A stretch of 63,085 nt of DNA from Rhodospirillales bacterium (GTDB lineage Bacteria > Pseudomonadota > Alphaproteobacteria > Rhodospirillales > JAPHRK01). The stretch lies in the NCBI GenBank assembly GCA_026196105.1, contig JAPHRK010000016.1, positions 1-63,085 on the forward strand. The letters run 5' to 3'. Shown piece after piece: positions 49,239-59,424 of the stretch (positions are counted from its first letter, which is position 1; each line of letters begins with the position of its first letter). The notes under the pieces are model-generated. The model did not search any database, was not told the origin of the DNA, and saw only the letters and a program-made list of their open reading frames with translations. The translations under genes and the position numbers were made by a program.

Positions 49239-49823
49239 TTATAAGTGGCTAGTTAGGACAATTTTGTCAGGTTGTGGAGCTTCGCTGATTGCTTCCATTA
49301 CGTCGTCAACGCTCTTCACCATAGTGAACAGGTCCATTATTTTCGGATGAGCAAACCCGTTGTCAATAACTTGTTCAAGAAGGCCTATCAAAGGGTCCCA
49401 AAAGCCATTTTGATTAACGAGAATAATGGGCTTGGCATGAACCTGTAATTGTTTCCAGGTCATGATTTCCATAGTTTCATCAAGGGTGCCAATGCCTCCT
49501 GGCAAAATAACAAAAGCATCTGAGTGTTCAAACATCAGGTTTTTACGTTCGTGCATACTCTCGACAACGGTGGTTTCCACTCCATCCACGTTGCCAACTT
49601 CGTATTCCATTAAGAACTTAGGAATTATGCCGGTAACTTGCCCGCCGTTTTCAATAACAGTTTCTGCGACGACCCTCATAATGCCCACGCCGCCGCCGCC
49701 GTAGACAAGCCTTATATTTCTCTTCGCAAGGATTTCTCCTAATTGTTTCGCGCTTTCTTCAAAAGCAGGGGAGGAACCCAAGCGGGAGCCGCAAAAAACG
49801 CAAAGAGATTTAATATTTTCCAT
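49239..49823 (-). CDS. LOG-family nucleotide phosphoribohydrolase (TIGR00730)
   Basis: A 194-aa Rossmann-fold protein with CVFCGSRLGSSPAF, the loop RLVYGGGGVGIMRV and the catalytic PGGIGTLDE motif. Members hydrolyse nucleoside 5'-monophosphates such as cytokinin riboside phosphates, giving the free base. Length is normal. It is separated from icd by 262 bp in which I see nothing. Confidence 0.94.
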   Translation of the reverse strand: MENIKSLCVFCGSRLGSSPAFEESAKQLGEILAKRNIRLVYGGGGVGIMRVVAETVIENGGQVTGIIPKFLMEYEVGNVDGVETTVVESMHERKNLMFEHSDAFVILPGGIGTLDETMEIMTWKQLQVHAKPIILVNQNGFWDPLIGLLEQVIDNGFAHPKIMDLFTMVKSVDDVMEAISEAPQPDKIVLTSHL

Positions 49824-49854
49824 GAAAGACCTGCTAATGGGTATTGTAATAAAA

Positions 49855-49888
49855 CGCCGAGGAGCTTAGCGGACAAAGTTCCTCGGCG
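49855..49888 (-). terminator. Terminator of the second chemoreceptor gene
   Basis: CGCCGAGGA / TCCTCGGCG, a 9-bp perfect stem, followed leftward by TTTTATTAC. It lies 33 nt after the chemoreceptor stop. Confidence 0.82.
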
Positions 49889-49921
49889 ATATAGATAGTT
49901 TTTAGTATTTCTTTATTTGAT

Positions 49922-52096
49922 TTATCCTGTCCGTACCGCTGTGAGGAATTTATCCACTTCAACTGAAAGAGCATCTGCGATCCCAGAAAGTTCTTTGGCC
50001 CCAGTTTCAATAATATGAGCAGAATCGTCTGTTTGTTTGGCTGCAACGGTAACACCCTGGATATTAGTTGATACTTCTTCAGTACCACCAGCGGCTTGTT
50101 CAACGTTTCGGGCGATTTCCTGAGTTGAAGCGCTTTGTTCTTCAACAGCCGCGGCAATACTCGATGAGATGTTGCTGATTTCCCCAATGGTTACGGCTAT
50201 ATGTTCAATAGCAACAACTGCTTTTTGGGTTGCTGATTGAACCCCATTAATTTGAGTATTGATTTCGTCGGTTGCACGGGCTGTTTGCGTTGCTAAGTTT
50301 TTCACCTCTGAGGCAACCACGGCAAAGCCTTTGCCTGCATCGCCGGCTCTAGCTGCCTCAATTGTTGCGTTTAATGCCAGCAAGTTGGTTTGCTCAGCAA
50401 TGTCAGTAATCAAATTAACAACGTCACCAATTTTCTGAGAAGCGTCTGCTAGACCACGAACAAGCTGAGTACTTTCTTCTGCTTCATTGACAGCATCAGT
50501 CGCAACCCGAGTTGAATCAGCTACCCTATTGCTGATCTCGCTGATTGCGCTGGAGAGTTCGTCAGCAGCAGCGGCAACGGTTTGAACGTTACTTGAGGCT
50601 AGCTCAGAAGCTGAGGCAACCGTAGAAGCGCGTTCAATGTTTTCAGATGCACTGGTCAGCATTGAATGGGCTGATGACTGCATCTTGGTTGCTTCGTCAG
50701 ACAGAGACGTCACAATTTCACCAACGCTTGATTCAAGTTCAGAGGCCATTTTATCAAGCATTTGTCGTCTTGCTGCGGCTGTTCTACGTTCAGTCTCTTC
50801 TTGTTCCGCAACAAGCTTGATATTCTCTTTTGCATTTTCGCGGAAAACCCGAACTGCTAAAGCCATTCCAGTAATTTCATCATTCCCTGTGCGGGGAATG
50901 CGTGTTTCAAGCTTACCGTCAGCAATTTCATTCATGCAGTTAGAAATATGGGTTAGGCGGGCAACGATTTGGCGACGTACATAAACCACAGCAATGAGGA
51001 GGGTACCTACGACAGCTATAATTGCGAGAGCAATTAAGAGCCATTTGGTTTTAGCTACGGTCTTGCCAACTTCCGCTTGGGTTGTTGCAATTTGCTCTTG
51101 GGTAATACCAACCAATTTATTGGCATTTGCTCCCATTGAGGCACTAAGCTTGGCACCGATCGCGAGAATTTGTTTTTCTTTAGCAATAATATTTAGTTCT
51201 TTTTTGCGCAGTGCAAAAATACCGTTTTTATCTTCACCTATTTTTGCGAGTTTTTCAAAGCTATCGACGAGGTGTTTTCCTTCCTCGTCTTTCGCAAGTT
51301 CAGTTATGCTAATCGTTGCTCGAGCTAAATCTACAAACTCAGTAAATTTTTTGACGAAAGCATCAACATCAACTGCTGTTGGGGCGTTAACTGTGCCGCT
51401 CATAGCAGCAACAAGCTGGTCCGATGCCGCAGGAATTTTATTAAGGTCTTGGAGGTTGCCTACTCGACTAAATGCAACCCTCATCAAGTTGCCCCTTAAT
51501 TCATCAGCGTCAATTACGTCAGGAGAATCTTCGCGCATAGCCCCAATAATGCCAGTGCGCTGCCCATCCATAATTGTTTCAAAACCACTCCCGAGTAAAT
51601 TACGGTACTCAAGCATTTTCGTTATCATTGCTTTGATTTCGTTGCCCGTTTTAAGCCGGTCATCAATTGTGGTCTTAAGCTTACCCATATTGGCAGAAAA
51701 ACTATTGTAGCTTTTTTGGATAGATCCAGTGATTTCACCTTCTTTATCAGCAGTAGACAGTCCTTTCATCAGGTCTGTCACCGTTTGATCTTTTTTGGCT
51801 AAAATTGAAAGCTGCTTAGCCCTTTCGTCTTCGGATTTTGCTGAAGCAACAGAAGCACCTACAGCCACAATTGAACTGGCTTCTTTTTCCAGTTTTAAGG
51901 CTGCGGTAATAGCTGGTAAGCTCTCTTCAGCAACTTGTTGGAAAGAAGTGCTTAGGTTTGTATAAGAATAGAGAGCGACGTAAATGGCGATAACTGTCAA
52001 AGCTGTAACGGCGATAAATGCTACGCTAAGCTTTTTGCCAATACCAAAGCGAATTGAAAGTTTTACTGGCTCTTGCGGATTTTCAGCAGAAGTCAT
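49922..52096 (-). CDS. Methyl-accepting chemotaxis protein
   Basis: A 724-aa chemoreceptor with TM1 at about 28-48, a long helical periplasmic sensor (about 50-350), TM2 at about 352-374, a HAMP domain and a signalling domain with [20 protein letters not shown]. The receptor at 191-2347 has a nearly identical signalling tip but a different sensor; this one has no heme motif. The ligand is unknown. It probably signals to the same CheA/CheW as the first receptor; neither of those is encoded here. Confidence 0.95.
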   Translation of the reverse strand: MTSAENPQEPVKLSIRFGIGKKLSVAFIAVTALTVIAIYVALYSYTNLSTSFQQVAEESLPAITAALKLEKEASSIVAVGASVASAKSEDERAKQLSILAKKDQTVTDLMKGLSTADKEGEITGSIQKSYNSFSANMGKLKTTIDDRLKTGNEIKAMITKMLEYRNLLGSGFETIMDGQRTGIIGAMREDSPDVIDADELRGNLMRVAFSRVGNLQDLNKIPAASDQLVAAMSGTVNAPTAVDVDAFVKKFTEFVDLARATISITELAKDEEGKHLVDSFEKLAKIGEDKNGIFALRKKELNIIAKEKQILAIGAKLSASMGANANKLVGITQEQIATTQAEVGKTVAKTKWLLIALAIIAVVGTLLIAVVYVRRQIVARLTHISNCMNEIADGKLETRIPRTGNDEITGMALAVRVFRENAKENIKLVAEQEETERRTAAARRQMLDKMASELESSVGEIVTSLSDEATKMQSSAHSMLTSASENIERASTVASASELASSNVQTVAAAADELSSAISEISNRVADSTRVATDAVNEAEESTQLVRGLADASQKIGDVVNLITDIAEQTNLLALNATIEAARAGDAGKGFAVVASEVKNLATQTARATDEINTQINGVQSATQKAVVAIEHIAVTIGEISNISSSIAAAVEEQSASTQEIARNVEQAAGGTEEVSTNIQGVTVAAKQTDDSAHIIETGAKELSGIADALSVEVDKFLTAVRTG

Positions 52097-52403
52097 TATT
52101 TTTCCCTTTAATTGATAACCAATGCCACCCTTATTTTATTTTTCTTATTGAGCGGTTTTTTTAGGGCTTTTTAAAAAACGGAAATGGTCAACGTTCCGCC
52201 TTTCTCCCAGATATGTGTAATTTAACATAGTTGTAAATCAATTGGAGGTAAATAAAAAGGGTAAATCGGTATTGTTTTACCGATTTTTAATATCTTATAG
52301 CTTTTGCTCTCTATCTTGTAGAATAGCGGCTAGGCATTGCGTCCTTTCGCGCTGCGTACTAAGGTTATTCAAATCTCGGGATGTAAAAGGACTGGGGGTT
52401 ACC
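52097..52403. other. 307-bp leader between chemoreceptor and LysM gene
   Basis: It contains the divergent promoter region and one hairpin, AAATCGGTA (52263-52271) / TACCGATTT (52278-52286), followed by TT. On the LysM-gene strand this resembles a weak intrinsic terminator, so it could be an attenuator or end a short transcript. No gene was seen. Confidence 0.4.
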
Positions 52404-53402
52404 GTGAATCGACCACTCATCGTTGCTATTATTGGCGCTATTGTTGTTATCGCAGCAATTGCCCTCAATTTTATTTTGGGGGGAGGGGATGAGGAAACGT
52501 CTCCAGCACAAACCAGTCAACAACAAGAGAATGCCATAAATTCTTCGCCGCCGGCTTCTACGCCAATTTCAAAATGTGTGAAGCCTAGCTTTGACGTCGT
52601 TAGAATTAATCCTTTTGGTGATTCTGTTATGGCTGGCCGTGGGGCACCTAATGGCACAGTTAAAATTCTTGATGATGGGAAACCTATTGGAGAGGCGAAG
52701 GCTGATAGCCGAGGTGAATGGGTTTTTGTCCCGACATCTGCTCTACCTCCCGGCAGCCGTCAGCTTAGTTTAGCGATGATTGTTGAGGGATGTGACAAGT
52801 TACTTTCAGAATCTGTTGTTGTCTTGGTGGTCCCAGAAAGTGGAAAAGATATTGCTGGAATGCCAAGTGAACAAGAGGCAAAAGCATTAGCTCTCAAAGT
52901 ATCAAGAGACGGCTCTAAGCCTTCACAAGTCATGCAAACCCCGAGTGAATCAGGTGATAAGTTTAGCCTCACTGTTGATGTGGTAGATTATGATGAAACG
53001 GGACGTTTAGGCGTTAGTGGGCATGCGGTTCCTTCTGCCAAGGTTCATGTTTATCTCAATAATAACCATATGGGGGGAACGGTTTCATTGGATAATGGTG
53101 CTTGGAATTTAATTTCTAAAAAGACTGTATCACCTGGAGTTTATACCCTGCGGGCAGATCATGTGGACGATAGTGGGAAAGTTCTTGCCCGTGTCACTAT
53201 GCCCTTCTCTAAAAGTGATTTTGCAGGTGAGTTAAAACCTGGGACTTTTATTATTGTAAAGCCAGGGCATAGTCTGTGGCGGTTAGCCCATAAAAAATAC
53301 GGTTCAGGCTTTAATTACTCAGTAATTTATGAAGCCAATAAAGAACAAATAGATAACCCTGATCTCATCTACCCAGGTCAAGTGTTCACATTACCAGATT
53401 AA
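52404..53402 (+). CDS. LysM-domain cell-envelope protein
   Basis: A 332-aa protein with an N-terminal TM/signal anchor (RPLIVAIIGAIVVIAAIALN), a low-complexity linker, two Ig-like/beta-sandwich segments (about 65-150 and 185-280, the second with ETGRLGVSGHAVPSAKVHVY) and a C-terminal LysM domain (VKPGHSLWRLAHKKYG, ending YPGQVFTLPD) that binds peptidoglycan. The start is GTG 52404 following GGGGG; the longer frame from 52242 would add a non-matching Cys-rich stretch. It is probably anchored in the inner membrane with LysM in the periplasm. Confidence 0.87.
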   Translation: MNRPLIVAIIGAIVVIAAIALNFILGGGDEETSPAQTSQQQENAINSSPPASTPISKCVKPSFDVVRINPFGDSVMAGRGAPNGTVKILDDGKPIGEAKADSRGEWVFVPTSALPPGSRQLSLAMIVEGCDKLLSESVVVLVVPESGKDIAGMPSEQEAKALALKVSRDGSKPSQVMQTPSESGDKFSLTVDVVDYDETGRLGVSGHAVPSAKVHVYLNNNHMGGTVSLDNGAWNLISKKTVSPGVYTLRADHVDDSGKVLARVTMPFSKSDFAGELKPGTFIIVKPGHSLWRLAHKKYGSGFNYSVIYEANKEQIDNPDLIYPGQVFTLPD

Positions 53403-53429
53403 GTTATTAGCTGAGTAAAAAGCCTGGGG

Positions 53430-53729
53430 TCAGTTTCTGATCGTCAACTTGATTTGCTCAATTTGAGTGATCATAGCGTTGACGTCACTTTTTGCTTCAG
53501 CGTAAGGGGAAATCGTTACGTTAAGCTGATTTAAGGCGTCTTCAATTTCACCGCAAGCTGCATTGAGTTCAGATTGTGTCGCTTCGTGACTTAAGGCCTC
53601 AAGCATAAGGCGAGCCGCGAATAGGCATTGAAATGTATCTTCGCTCTCCAGTTCATTGCCTAAGTTTTTTGAACGCAAAGCTTCCGTAGTCTTATTTAAC
53701 AACGCGGAAATATCTGAATGCGTATGCAT
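53430..53729 (-). CDS. Hypothetical protein, 99 aa
   Basis: A soluble, acidic and mostly helical protein with a heptad-like C-terminus (VNAMITQIEQIKLTI). No family recognised. Its start overlaps the stop of the upstream small gene (TAATG), so the two are coupled. It is convergent with the LysM gene. Confidence 0.65.
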   Translation of the reverse strand: MHTHSDISALLNKTTEALRSKNLGNELESEDTFQCLFAARLMLEALSHEATQSELNAACGEIEDALNQLNVTISPYAEAKSDVNAMITQIEQIKLTIRN

Positions 53730-53947
53730 TAAACAAAGCGCTCCATTAAATTTTCTATTTGGGTGTTTATTAAATCAACTATTAAGTTTGACAGTTGAAA
53801 TGCGTTGACTACTTTAGAGTGTTTATCACGGCTATAAAAAATTGCAAACAAAACATTTGTACTGCCTTTAAAATTCAACCATAAGGGTTTGTTGCGAAAT
53901 TGGAAATATACAAAATAAAGAGAGACAAAACACCCTAAATATGCCAT
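53729..53947 (-). CDS. Hypothetical small membrane-anchored protein, 72 aa
   Basis: The N-terminus is aromatic and hydrophobic (MAYLGCFVSLYFVYFQF), probably one membrane segment; the rest is helical. AGGA lies 8 nt before the ATG, and its stop overlaps the next start, which supports a real gene. It is divergent from the hydrogenase operon with only 31 bp between starts. Function is unknown. Confidence 0.5.
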   Translation of the reverse strand: MAYLGCFVSLYFVYFQFRNKPLWLNFKGSTNVLFAIFYSRDKHSKVVNAFQLSNLIVDLINTQIENLMERFV

Positions 53948-53978
53948 AATATTTTCCTATCAATGAGCAGAAAAAGAC

Positions 53979-55112
53979 ATGGGTACGGAAACGTTAAAAT
54001 ACGTTATCAGTTTGTCTGAGGTGGGGAAGCTTTTAGGTAATATTAAAGGTCAAGGCTTCCATGTGGTTGGTCCTGTTCTGGCTGATGGCGCCATAATCTA
54101 CGACACAATCCATTCAATTGAAGACTTACCTTCTGGGTATCAAGACGAGCAAGAGGGTGGTCATTATCGCCTAAAGAAATCCACTGGCCGTCGAGGTGAG
54201 AGGGACGCTTTGTTTCGCTATACTGTCGGTCCATCAAGCTGGAAGCGTTTCCTGTTCCCACCTGAGCAAAAGCTTTGGAAAGCCGTGCGTGAGGGTAAGA
54301 GTTTTTCGATTGAATCTCCTAAAGAAAAACCTCCTCGATATGCATTTTTTGGGGTCAGGCCTTGTGAAGTCTCTGCTCTTAAAATTCAAGATAAAGTCTT
54401 TTGTAATAATGACTTTCAAGATAAAGGCTATGCAGAAAAGCGAAAGAAAAGTCTCGTCATTGCGGTTAATTGCACACGCTCAGTCTCTACTTGTTTTTGC
54501 CGCTCAATGGACACGGGGCCAAAAGCAAATGGCGGTTTTGATTTGGCTTTAACTGAAATTTCTGATGGCAAAAACCATCGCTTTATTGTTGAGGTTGGAA
54601 GCAAAAAAGGCAGTAAGCTGCTCAAGGGGATTGACCATACTCTTGCAGAGCGCCACGATCTTTCTTCCGCAGCTGCTCGTGTCAACAGCGCCAAACGAGC
54701 TATGAAGCGCCAAATGCCTAAGGATGCGGCAAAAATTTTATCAAAAAATAGTGAGCACCCTCATTGGAAAGACGTTGCGGCACGTTGCCTTAATTGCGCC
54801 AACTGCACAATGGTTTGTCCTACTTGCTTTTGTTCAACAGTTGAAGACACGACCAGCTTGAGCGGTGATGTTGCTGAAAGATGGCGTCGTTGGGATTCAT
54901 GTTTCACGGTTGATTTCAGTTACATCCATGGTGGTCCTATACGTCGTGATAGTGCAGCTCGTTATCGCCAATGGCTAACCCATAAGTTGTCAAGCTGGCA
55001 TGACCAATTTGGCACTTCAGGTTGTACCGGGTGTGGTCGCTGTATTACTTGGTGCCCTGTTGGGATTGATATAACTGAAGAAATTAAAGCCCTTCAAAAG
55101 GGAGGAAAATAA
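53979..55112 (+). CDS. hydB: Group 3b [NiFe] hydrogenase/sulfhydrogenase beta subunit (iron-sulfur)
   Basis: A 377-aa electron-transfer subunit. Cys-containing segments [20 protein letters not shown] and two 4Fe-4S ferredoxin-like clusters near the C-terminus ([16 protein letters not shown] and [16 protein letters not shown]) match HydB/HyhB. It relays electrons between the small hydrogenase subunit and the FAD-containing gamma subunit. It is the first gene of a five-gene hydrogenase operon plus protease, with all spacers 3 nt or less. Confidence 0.92.
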   Translation: MGTETLKYVISLSEVGKLLGNIKGQGFHVVGPVLADGAIIYDTIHSIEDLPSGYQDEQEGGHYRLKKSTGRRGERDALFRYTVGPSSWKRFLFPPEQKLWKAVREGKSFSIESPKEKPPRYAFFGVRPCEVSALKIQDKVFCNNDFQDKGYAEKRKKSLVIAVNCTRSVSTCFCRSMDTGPKANGGFDLALTEISDGKNHRFIVEVGSKKGSKLLKGIDHTLAERHDLSSAAARVNSAKRAMKRQMPKDAAKILSKNSEHPHWKDVAARCLNCANCTMVCPTCFCSTVEDTTSLSGDVAERWRRWDSCFTVDFSYIHGGPIRRDSAARYRQWLTHKLSSWHDQFGTSGCTGCGRCITWCPVGIDITEEIKALQKGGK

Positions 55113-55113
55113 G

Positions 55114-55677
55114 ATGGTAAAGAAAACGGACCTTGGCCCGATCTTGGAAGGCCATCCTTTTTTCGATGGCATGGATGAGGGGGCCCGGAAATTAATTGTC
55201 GGCTGTGCTAAAAACGCCGTCTTTCATGATGATGATATGGTTTACAAAGAAGGCGCCGCTGCCGATACATTTTATCTTATCCGGCATGGTTCCATTGCTT
55301 TAGAGGTTCACACCCCAGCAAGGGAACCTCTGGTTATTGAAACTCTGAGTAATGGAGAAATATTAGGCTGGTCATGGTTGGTTCCACCTTACCGCTGTAG
55401 ATTTGATGCCCGGGCAATTGGTGTCGTCAGAGCCATAGCCATAGATGCAAAGTGTCTTCGCGGTAAATGTGAGAAAGATCATTCCTTAGGATATCAATTC
55501 TACAAGCAGTTCCTTCCTGTTATCTCAAGTCGTTTAGGGGCTGCTCGTTTGCAGATGATTGATATGTATGGGGATCCAATCGCATATGCCCAAAAAACAC
55601 AGGCTGTTGAAAAGGATACGCTTCCAGCAAAACCTACCCCAGGAAAAGTTAAAAAGGCGAAGGGGAAAAAATCGTGA
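55114..55677 (+). CDS. Cyclic-nucleotide-binding-domain protein of the hydrogenase operon
   Basis: A 187-aa protein. Residues about 10-125 form a Crp-like beta-roll (GAAADTFYLIRHGSIALEVH; LSNGEILGWSWL), followed by a helical segment and a lysine-rich tail. There is no helix-turn-helix, so it is unlikely to be a transcription factor. It lies 1 nt after hydB and overlaps hydG by 4 nt. Such a gene recurs in proteobacterial group 3b operons; it may be a regulatory or structural partner of the enzyme. Confidence 0.88.
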   Translation: MVKKTDLGPILEGHPFFDGMDEGARKLIVGCAKNAVFHDDDMVYKEGAAADTFYLIRHGSIALEVHTPAREPLVIETLSNGEILGWSWLVPPYRCRFDARAIGVVRAIAIDAKCLRGKCEKDHSLGYQFYKQFLPVISSRLGAARLQMIDMYGDPIAYAQKTQAVEKDTLPAKPTPGKVKKAKGKKS

Positions 55678-56534
55678 CCCAGGCCCAAGTCAAATATGCA
55701 GGGACAGCTGTTGCTGATCCTATGACTCCGGTCCTGTTTGAGGTTGGCAAGATCAAGCGTGAACTGTCGGATACATTTACCCTTGAACTGATATCCCAAT
55801 CTGGAAATCCGTTTTCTTTTAAACCCGGCCAATTCACCATGCTATATCAATTTGGCGTAGGGGAAGTGCCTATCAGCATTAGTGGTGACCCATTAAACCC
55901 AAGCAAACTTACCCATACCATTCGCGCCGTCGGTAAGGTTACTGAAGCCATGATGCGTCTCAAGAAAGGCGATATGGTTGGGGTCAGAGGACCTTTTGGC
56001 ACAAATTGGCCTGTTGAAGCAGCGGAAGGCTCTGATGTTGTAATTATCACAGGCGGCGTTGGCTTGGCTCCTTTGCGCCCTGCTATTTATCATCTGCTCG
56101 CTAACCGTAAGCGCTATGGCAATATTTGCATCTATTATGGTGCTCGAACGCCTGAAGATATTCTTTTTCGCAAGCAGCTAGAAAAATGGCGGGGGCGATT
56201 TGATCTTAAAGTTGAAGTGACTGTTGATCGGGCTTTGGCTGGTTGGAATGGACGAGTTGGTGTTGTGACCAAGCTCTTAGATTTAGGTGGTTTCGATGCG
56301 GACCAAACTGTCGCTATGGTCTGTGGACCAGAGGTGATGATGCGCTTTTCAGTGCGCGCCCTAAATGAGTTGGGCGTTCGTAATGACAGTATTTATGTTT
56401 CTATGGAGCGTAACATGAAATGCGCTGTCGGCTTCTGTGGCCATTGTCAGTACGGCTCGGCTTTTGTCTGCAAGGACGGTCCAGTTTTCCCCTTTAGTGA
56501 CCTCGAAGAGATTTTCGATGTAAGGGAGTTGTAG
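55674..56534 (+). CDS. hydG: Hydrogenase gamma subunit, FAD/NAD(P)-binding
   Basis: A 286-aa ferredoxin-NADP reductase-fold protein. The FAD domain has [15 protein letters not shown] and ISISGDPL, the nucleotide site is [18 protein letters not shown], and the C-terminal 2Fe-2S cysteines lie in [17 protein letters not shown]. It exchanges electrons with NAD(P)H. It overlaps the previous gene (ATGA-type, start GTG 55674) and precedes hydD by 3 nt. Confidence 0.94.
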   Translation: MTQAQVKYAGTAVADPMTPVLFEVGKIKRELSDTFTLELISQSGNPFSFKPGQFTMLYQFGVGEVPISISGDPLNPSKLTHTIRAVGKVTEAMMRLKKGDMVGVRGPFGTNWPVEAAEGSDVVIITGGVGLAPLRPAIYHLLANRKRYGNICIYYGARTPEDILFRKQLEKWRGRFDLKVEVTVDRALAGWNGRVGVVTKLLDLGGFDADQTVAMVCGPEVMMRFSVRALNELGVRNDSIYVSMERNMKCAVGFCGHCQYGSAFVCKDGPVFPFSDLEEIFDVREL

Positions 56535-56537
56535 GCC

Positions 56538-57314
56538 ATGGCAAAAAATCGCAAACCCAAATTGGCTGTATGGAAATTCTCTTCATGTGACGGCTGCCAA
56601 TTGAGCTTACTTGATTGCGAAGATGAGTTGCTGGCGGTAGCTGATTCCGTTGAAATTGCCTATTTTCTGGAAGCGTCACGAGCTGAAATTGCCGGACCAT
56701 ATGATATTTCTTTGGTGGAAGGTTCTATAACCACGCCTCATGAGATAGAACGCATTAAGAAAGTGCGTGCCCAATCACGAGCCCTCATTTCCATTGGAGC
56801 CTGTGCTACAGTTGGGGGAATACAGGCTTTAAAAAACTATCGTAATGTTGATGACCTGATTATGACAGTTTATGCCCATCCTGAATATATCGACACTTTG
56901 ACGACCTCAACGGCCATTGCTGATCATGTAACTGTGGATTTTGAGCTTCGCGGTTGCCCGATTAACAAAGAGCAATTGTTAGAGCTAATTAATGCTACTT
57001 TGAACGCGCGCAAACCCAATGTATCCCAACATAGCCAATGTATAGAGTGCAAGCTAGCTGGTACGGTTTGCGTTATGGTAAGCCAAGGAAAGCCCTGTCT
57101 TGGGCCTATTACGCAAGCTGGGTGCGGTAATGTATGCCCTCGGTGTGATCGGGGTTGTTATGGCTGCTTTGGCCCTAAAGAAACCCCAAATCCTGCCGCT
57201 CTAAGCACACGGATGAAAGAACTTGGTTTGAGTGACCGGGAAGTGAAGCACTTCTACCGCCTATTCAATACTGGAGCCCCAGCTTTCCACGATGAGGGAA
57301 ACGCCCATGAGTAA
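56538..57314 (+). CDS. hydD: [NiFe] hydrogenase small (delta) subunit
   Basis: A 258-aa small subunit without a Tat signal, so cytoplasmic. The proximal cluster motif is [18 protein letters not shown], with further cysteines in [22 protein letters not shown] and [18 protein letters not shown], supporting three 4Fe-4S clusters. It matches the group 3b small subunit. It overlaps hydA by 8 nt. Confidence 0.95.
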   Translation: MAKNRKPKLAVWKFSSCDGCQLSLLDCEDELLAVADSVEIAYFLEASRAEIAGPYDISLVEGSITTPHEIERIKKVRAQSRALISIGACATVGGIQALKNYRNVDDLIMTVYAHPEYIDTLTTSTAIADHVTVDFELRGCPINKEQLLELINATLNARKPNVSQHSQCIECKLAGTVCVMVSQGKPCLGPITQAGCGNVCPRCDRGCYGCFGPKETPNPAALSTRMKELGLSDREVKHFYRLFNTGAPAFHDEGNAHE

Positions 57315-58602
57315 AAAACGTATCATTAAAGTTGATGCTTTAGCTCGGGTTGAAGGGGAGGGGGCACTTTATCTCCGGGTTAAAGACAACAAGATAAAAG
57401 ACCTGAAATTCCGCATCTATGAACCACCACGCTTTTTCGAAGCCTTGCTCCAAGGGCGAATCTATAGTGATGCTCCCGACATTACAGCCCGTATCTGCGG
57501 TATCTGCCCCATGGCCTATATCATGGGAGCGAGCCATGCCATGGAGGATTCCCTTGGTGTGCAAGTTACAGGGGCGCTGAGAGATTTGCGCCGCCTTGCT
57601 TATTGCGGGGAGTGGATTGAAAGCCATGTGCTCCATGTTTTTCTTCTCCACGCTCCCGACTTCTTAGGTTATCAAGATTCCATCCAACTTTCTAAAGACC
57701 ACCCTGAGGTGGTAAAGAAAGCTCTGAACTTGAAGAAAATTGGTAACAAAATAATCGAGGTTATTGGCGGTCGAGCGATCCATCCAGTTAATTTGGCAGT
57801 AGGGGGCTTTCACGGCGCTCCCAAGAAGAAAGAGGTCAAAGGTCTTGCCGAGGGCCTCAAATGGGGAATTGAAACGTCCCGAGAATTGGCTCTCCTCGTT
57901 GGTAGCTTTACCTTTCCAGATTATACATACGATTACACCTCGGTTTCTATGCGCCATGCGGATGAATATGCTATTACCGAAGGCAATATTATTTCCAGCA
58001 GAGGCTTAGATATTCCCATTAGTGAGTTTGAAAACCACTTTGATGAAGAACATGTCGCCCACTCCAATGCTTTGCATGGAGTAATGGGGGATGGTTCCAA
58101 ACCATATCTAACAGGCCCCATCGCCCGCTATAACAATAATTTTAACCAACTCTCCCCATTGGCAAAGGAAACCGCCAAAGCTGCCGGATTAGAAAAGACG
58201 GTCAACAATCCTTTTAAGTCCATTGTCGTGCGCATGGTAGAAACCCTTTATGCTTTCGAGGAAGCCTTGCGTTTGGTTGAAGCCTATGAAACCCTTGAGG
58301 CCGCTCACATCGAGATCACCCCCAAAGCAGGACGGGGAACAGGTTGTACAGAAGCACCACGCGGTATTTGCTATCACCGTTATGAGTTGGATGAGGAAGG
58401 GCGCATAGAAACCGCCCGGATTATGCCCCCCACCTCACAGAACCAAAAGCAAATTGAACGTGATTTGTGGGGCGTGGTAGAAGGCCATCTGCATCTGCCA
58501 GATGAGGACCTCAAGTGGGTGTGCGAACAAGCTATCCGCAACTATGACCCCTGCATCTCCTGCGCTACTCATTTCCTGAAGCTGACCGTCGATCGTGACT
58601 AA
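57307..58602 (+). CDS. hydA: [NiFe] hydrogenase large (alpha) subunit
   Basis: A 431-aa catalytic subunit. The two nickel-binding cysteine pairs are in [17 protein letters not shown] and, at the C-terminus, [13 protein letters not shown]. About nine residues after the final His would be removed on maturation by the protease encoded next. ATG 57307 has GAGGGA upstream and overlaps hydD (ATGAGTAA). With the NAD(P)-linked gamma subunit this indicates bidirectional group 3b activity, possibly also sulfur reduction. Confidence 0.95.
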   Translation: MSKKRIIKVDALARVEGEGALYLRVKDNKIKDLKFRIYEPPRFFEALLQGRIYSDAPDITARICGICPMAYIMGASHAMEDSLGVQVTGALRDLRRLAYCGEWIESHVLHVFLLHAPDFLGYQDSIQLSKDHPEVVKKALNLKKIGNKIIEVIGGRAIHPVNLAVGGFHGAPKKKEVKGLAEGLKWGIETSRELALLVGSFTFPDYTYDYTSVSMRHADEYAITEGNIISSRGLDIPISEFENHFDEEHVAHSNALHGVMGDGSKPYLTGPIARYNNNFNQLSPLAKETAKAAGLEKTVNNPFKSIVVRMVETLYAFEEALRLVEAYETLEAAHIEITPKAGRGTGCTEAPRGICYHRYELDEEGRIETARIMPPTSQNQKQIERDLWGVVEGHLHLPDEDLKWVCEQAIRNYDPCISCATHFLKLTVDRD

Positions 58603-59059
58603 CAAGCGTCCGCTTATCCTATGTGTAGGTAATCGCCTCCGCCGAGATGACGGTTTCGGCCCTGTTGTTGCCGACGAACTTCGTTCGCTAGAAATTTCTG
58701 ATATGGATATCGAAGAGTCCTGGGGGGAGGGGACGAAGCTTATGCAGGCTTGGGAAGGCCGTTCCCATGTCATCATCGTCGATGCCGCCCATTCCGGCAC
58801 TGCAGAACCTGGAGTCTTCCACTACTTCAACGCCACTGAAACAGAAATTCCCCGCGATTTCTTCCGCTACACAACGCATAGGTTTGGGGTAGCGGAGGCC
58901 GTGGAGTTAGCCCGAAACCTCAAAGCCCTCCCTCCCCAAGTTGAAATCTACGCCGTTGAAGGGGAAGATTTCGGCAATGGAGAAGGATTGACTCTGAGAG
59001 TGGAACAAGCTGTTGAAGGGATACTTAAACGGCTACTGCCAAATTATAAGCCTGATTAA
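58595..59059 (+). CDS. Hydrogenase maturation protease (HycI/HyaD family)
   Basis: A 154-aa endopeptidase with the family motif CVGNRLRRDDGFGP (metal-sensing Asp/Glu), a second acidic residue in VIIVDAAHSG and histidine in TTHRFG. It trims the C-terminus of the nickel-loaded large subunit. The start is GTG 58595, overlapping the hydA stop in the form GTGACTAA, the same 8-nt overlap as between hydD and hydA. Confidence 0.92.
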   Translation: MTNKRPLILCVGNRLRRDDGFGPVVADELRSLEISDMDIEESWGEGTKLMQAWEGRSHVIIVDAAHSGTAEPGVFHYFNATETEIPRDFFRYTTHRFGVAEAVELARNLKALPPQVEIYAVEGEDFGNGEGLTLRVEQAVEGILKRLLPNYKPD

Positions 59060-59203
59060 TCGCTCTTTTGGCATCCAGTTCTGAAGCTTCAAAAGCTCCA
59101 CCGACCAAATGAGTTCTTATACCAGTGTCTTTCGATTCATCATAAAGCTCACGTAGTGAGGCTTGTTCCACGTAGACGATACATGGTGTTAACGTCTAGA
59201 ACC
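59025..59203 (-). pseudogene. C-terminal remnant of an FAD/NAD(P) oxidoreductase
   Basis: On the minus strand an open stretch of about 58 codons reads TPCIVYVEQASLRELYDESK, then GIRTHLVGGAFEASELDAKR and AINQAYNLAVAV before a stop inside the protease gene. This resembles the extreme C-terminus of 2,4-dienoyl-CoA-reductase or NADH:flavin oxidoreductase-type enzymes (GG-x-ELDAKRAI-Q pattern). An in-frame stop precedes it and no start or upstream domains exist, so it is a decayed fragment. Family assignment is from pattern memory. Confidence 0.55.
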
Positions 59204-59424
59204 TCTAGTATTGTCTTGTAATGAAGGAGGGATGTGTTGCTGTCTGTAGTCTTAATTATGGGCTTAGCTTCAACCACGTTACCGTACCGATGATTTTTGA
59301 AATTATGTTCTATTTTTTAGCAAAAATTACACAATGGTTGCCTATTTTATTTTTATGATTGAGAATGTTTATTAACTAAGAAGTCAGGTTAAGTAAATAC
59401 GAAGTGCAGGTGAAGGATGGATAA
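59204..59424. other. AT-rich spacer after the gene remnant
   Basis: About 220 bp with no open frame or clear terminator; it leads to the esterase gene, whose start is preceded by GAAGGATGG. With the remnant at 59025-59203, the whole gap between coding genes is 365 bp. Confidence 0.5.
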
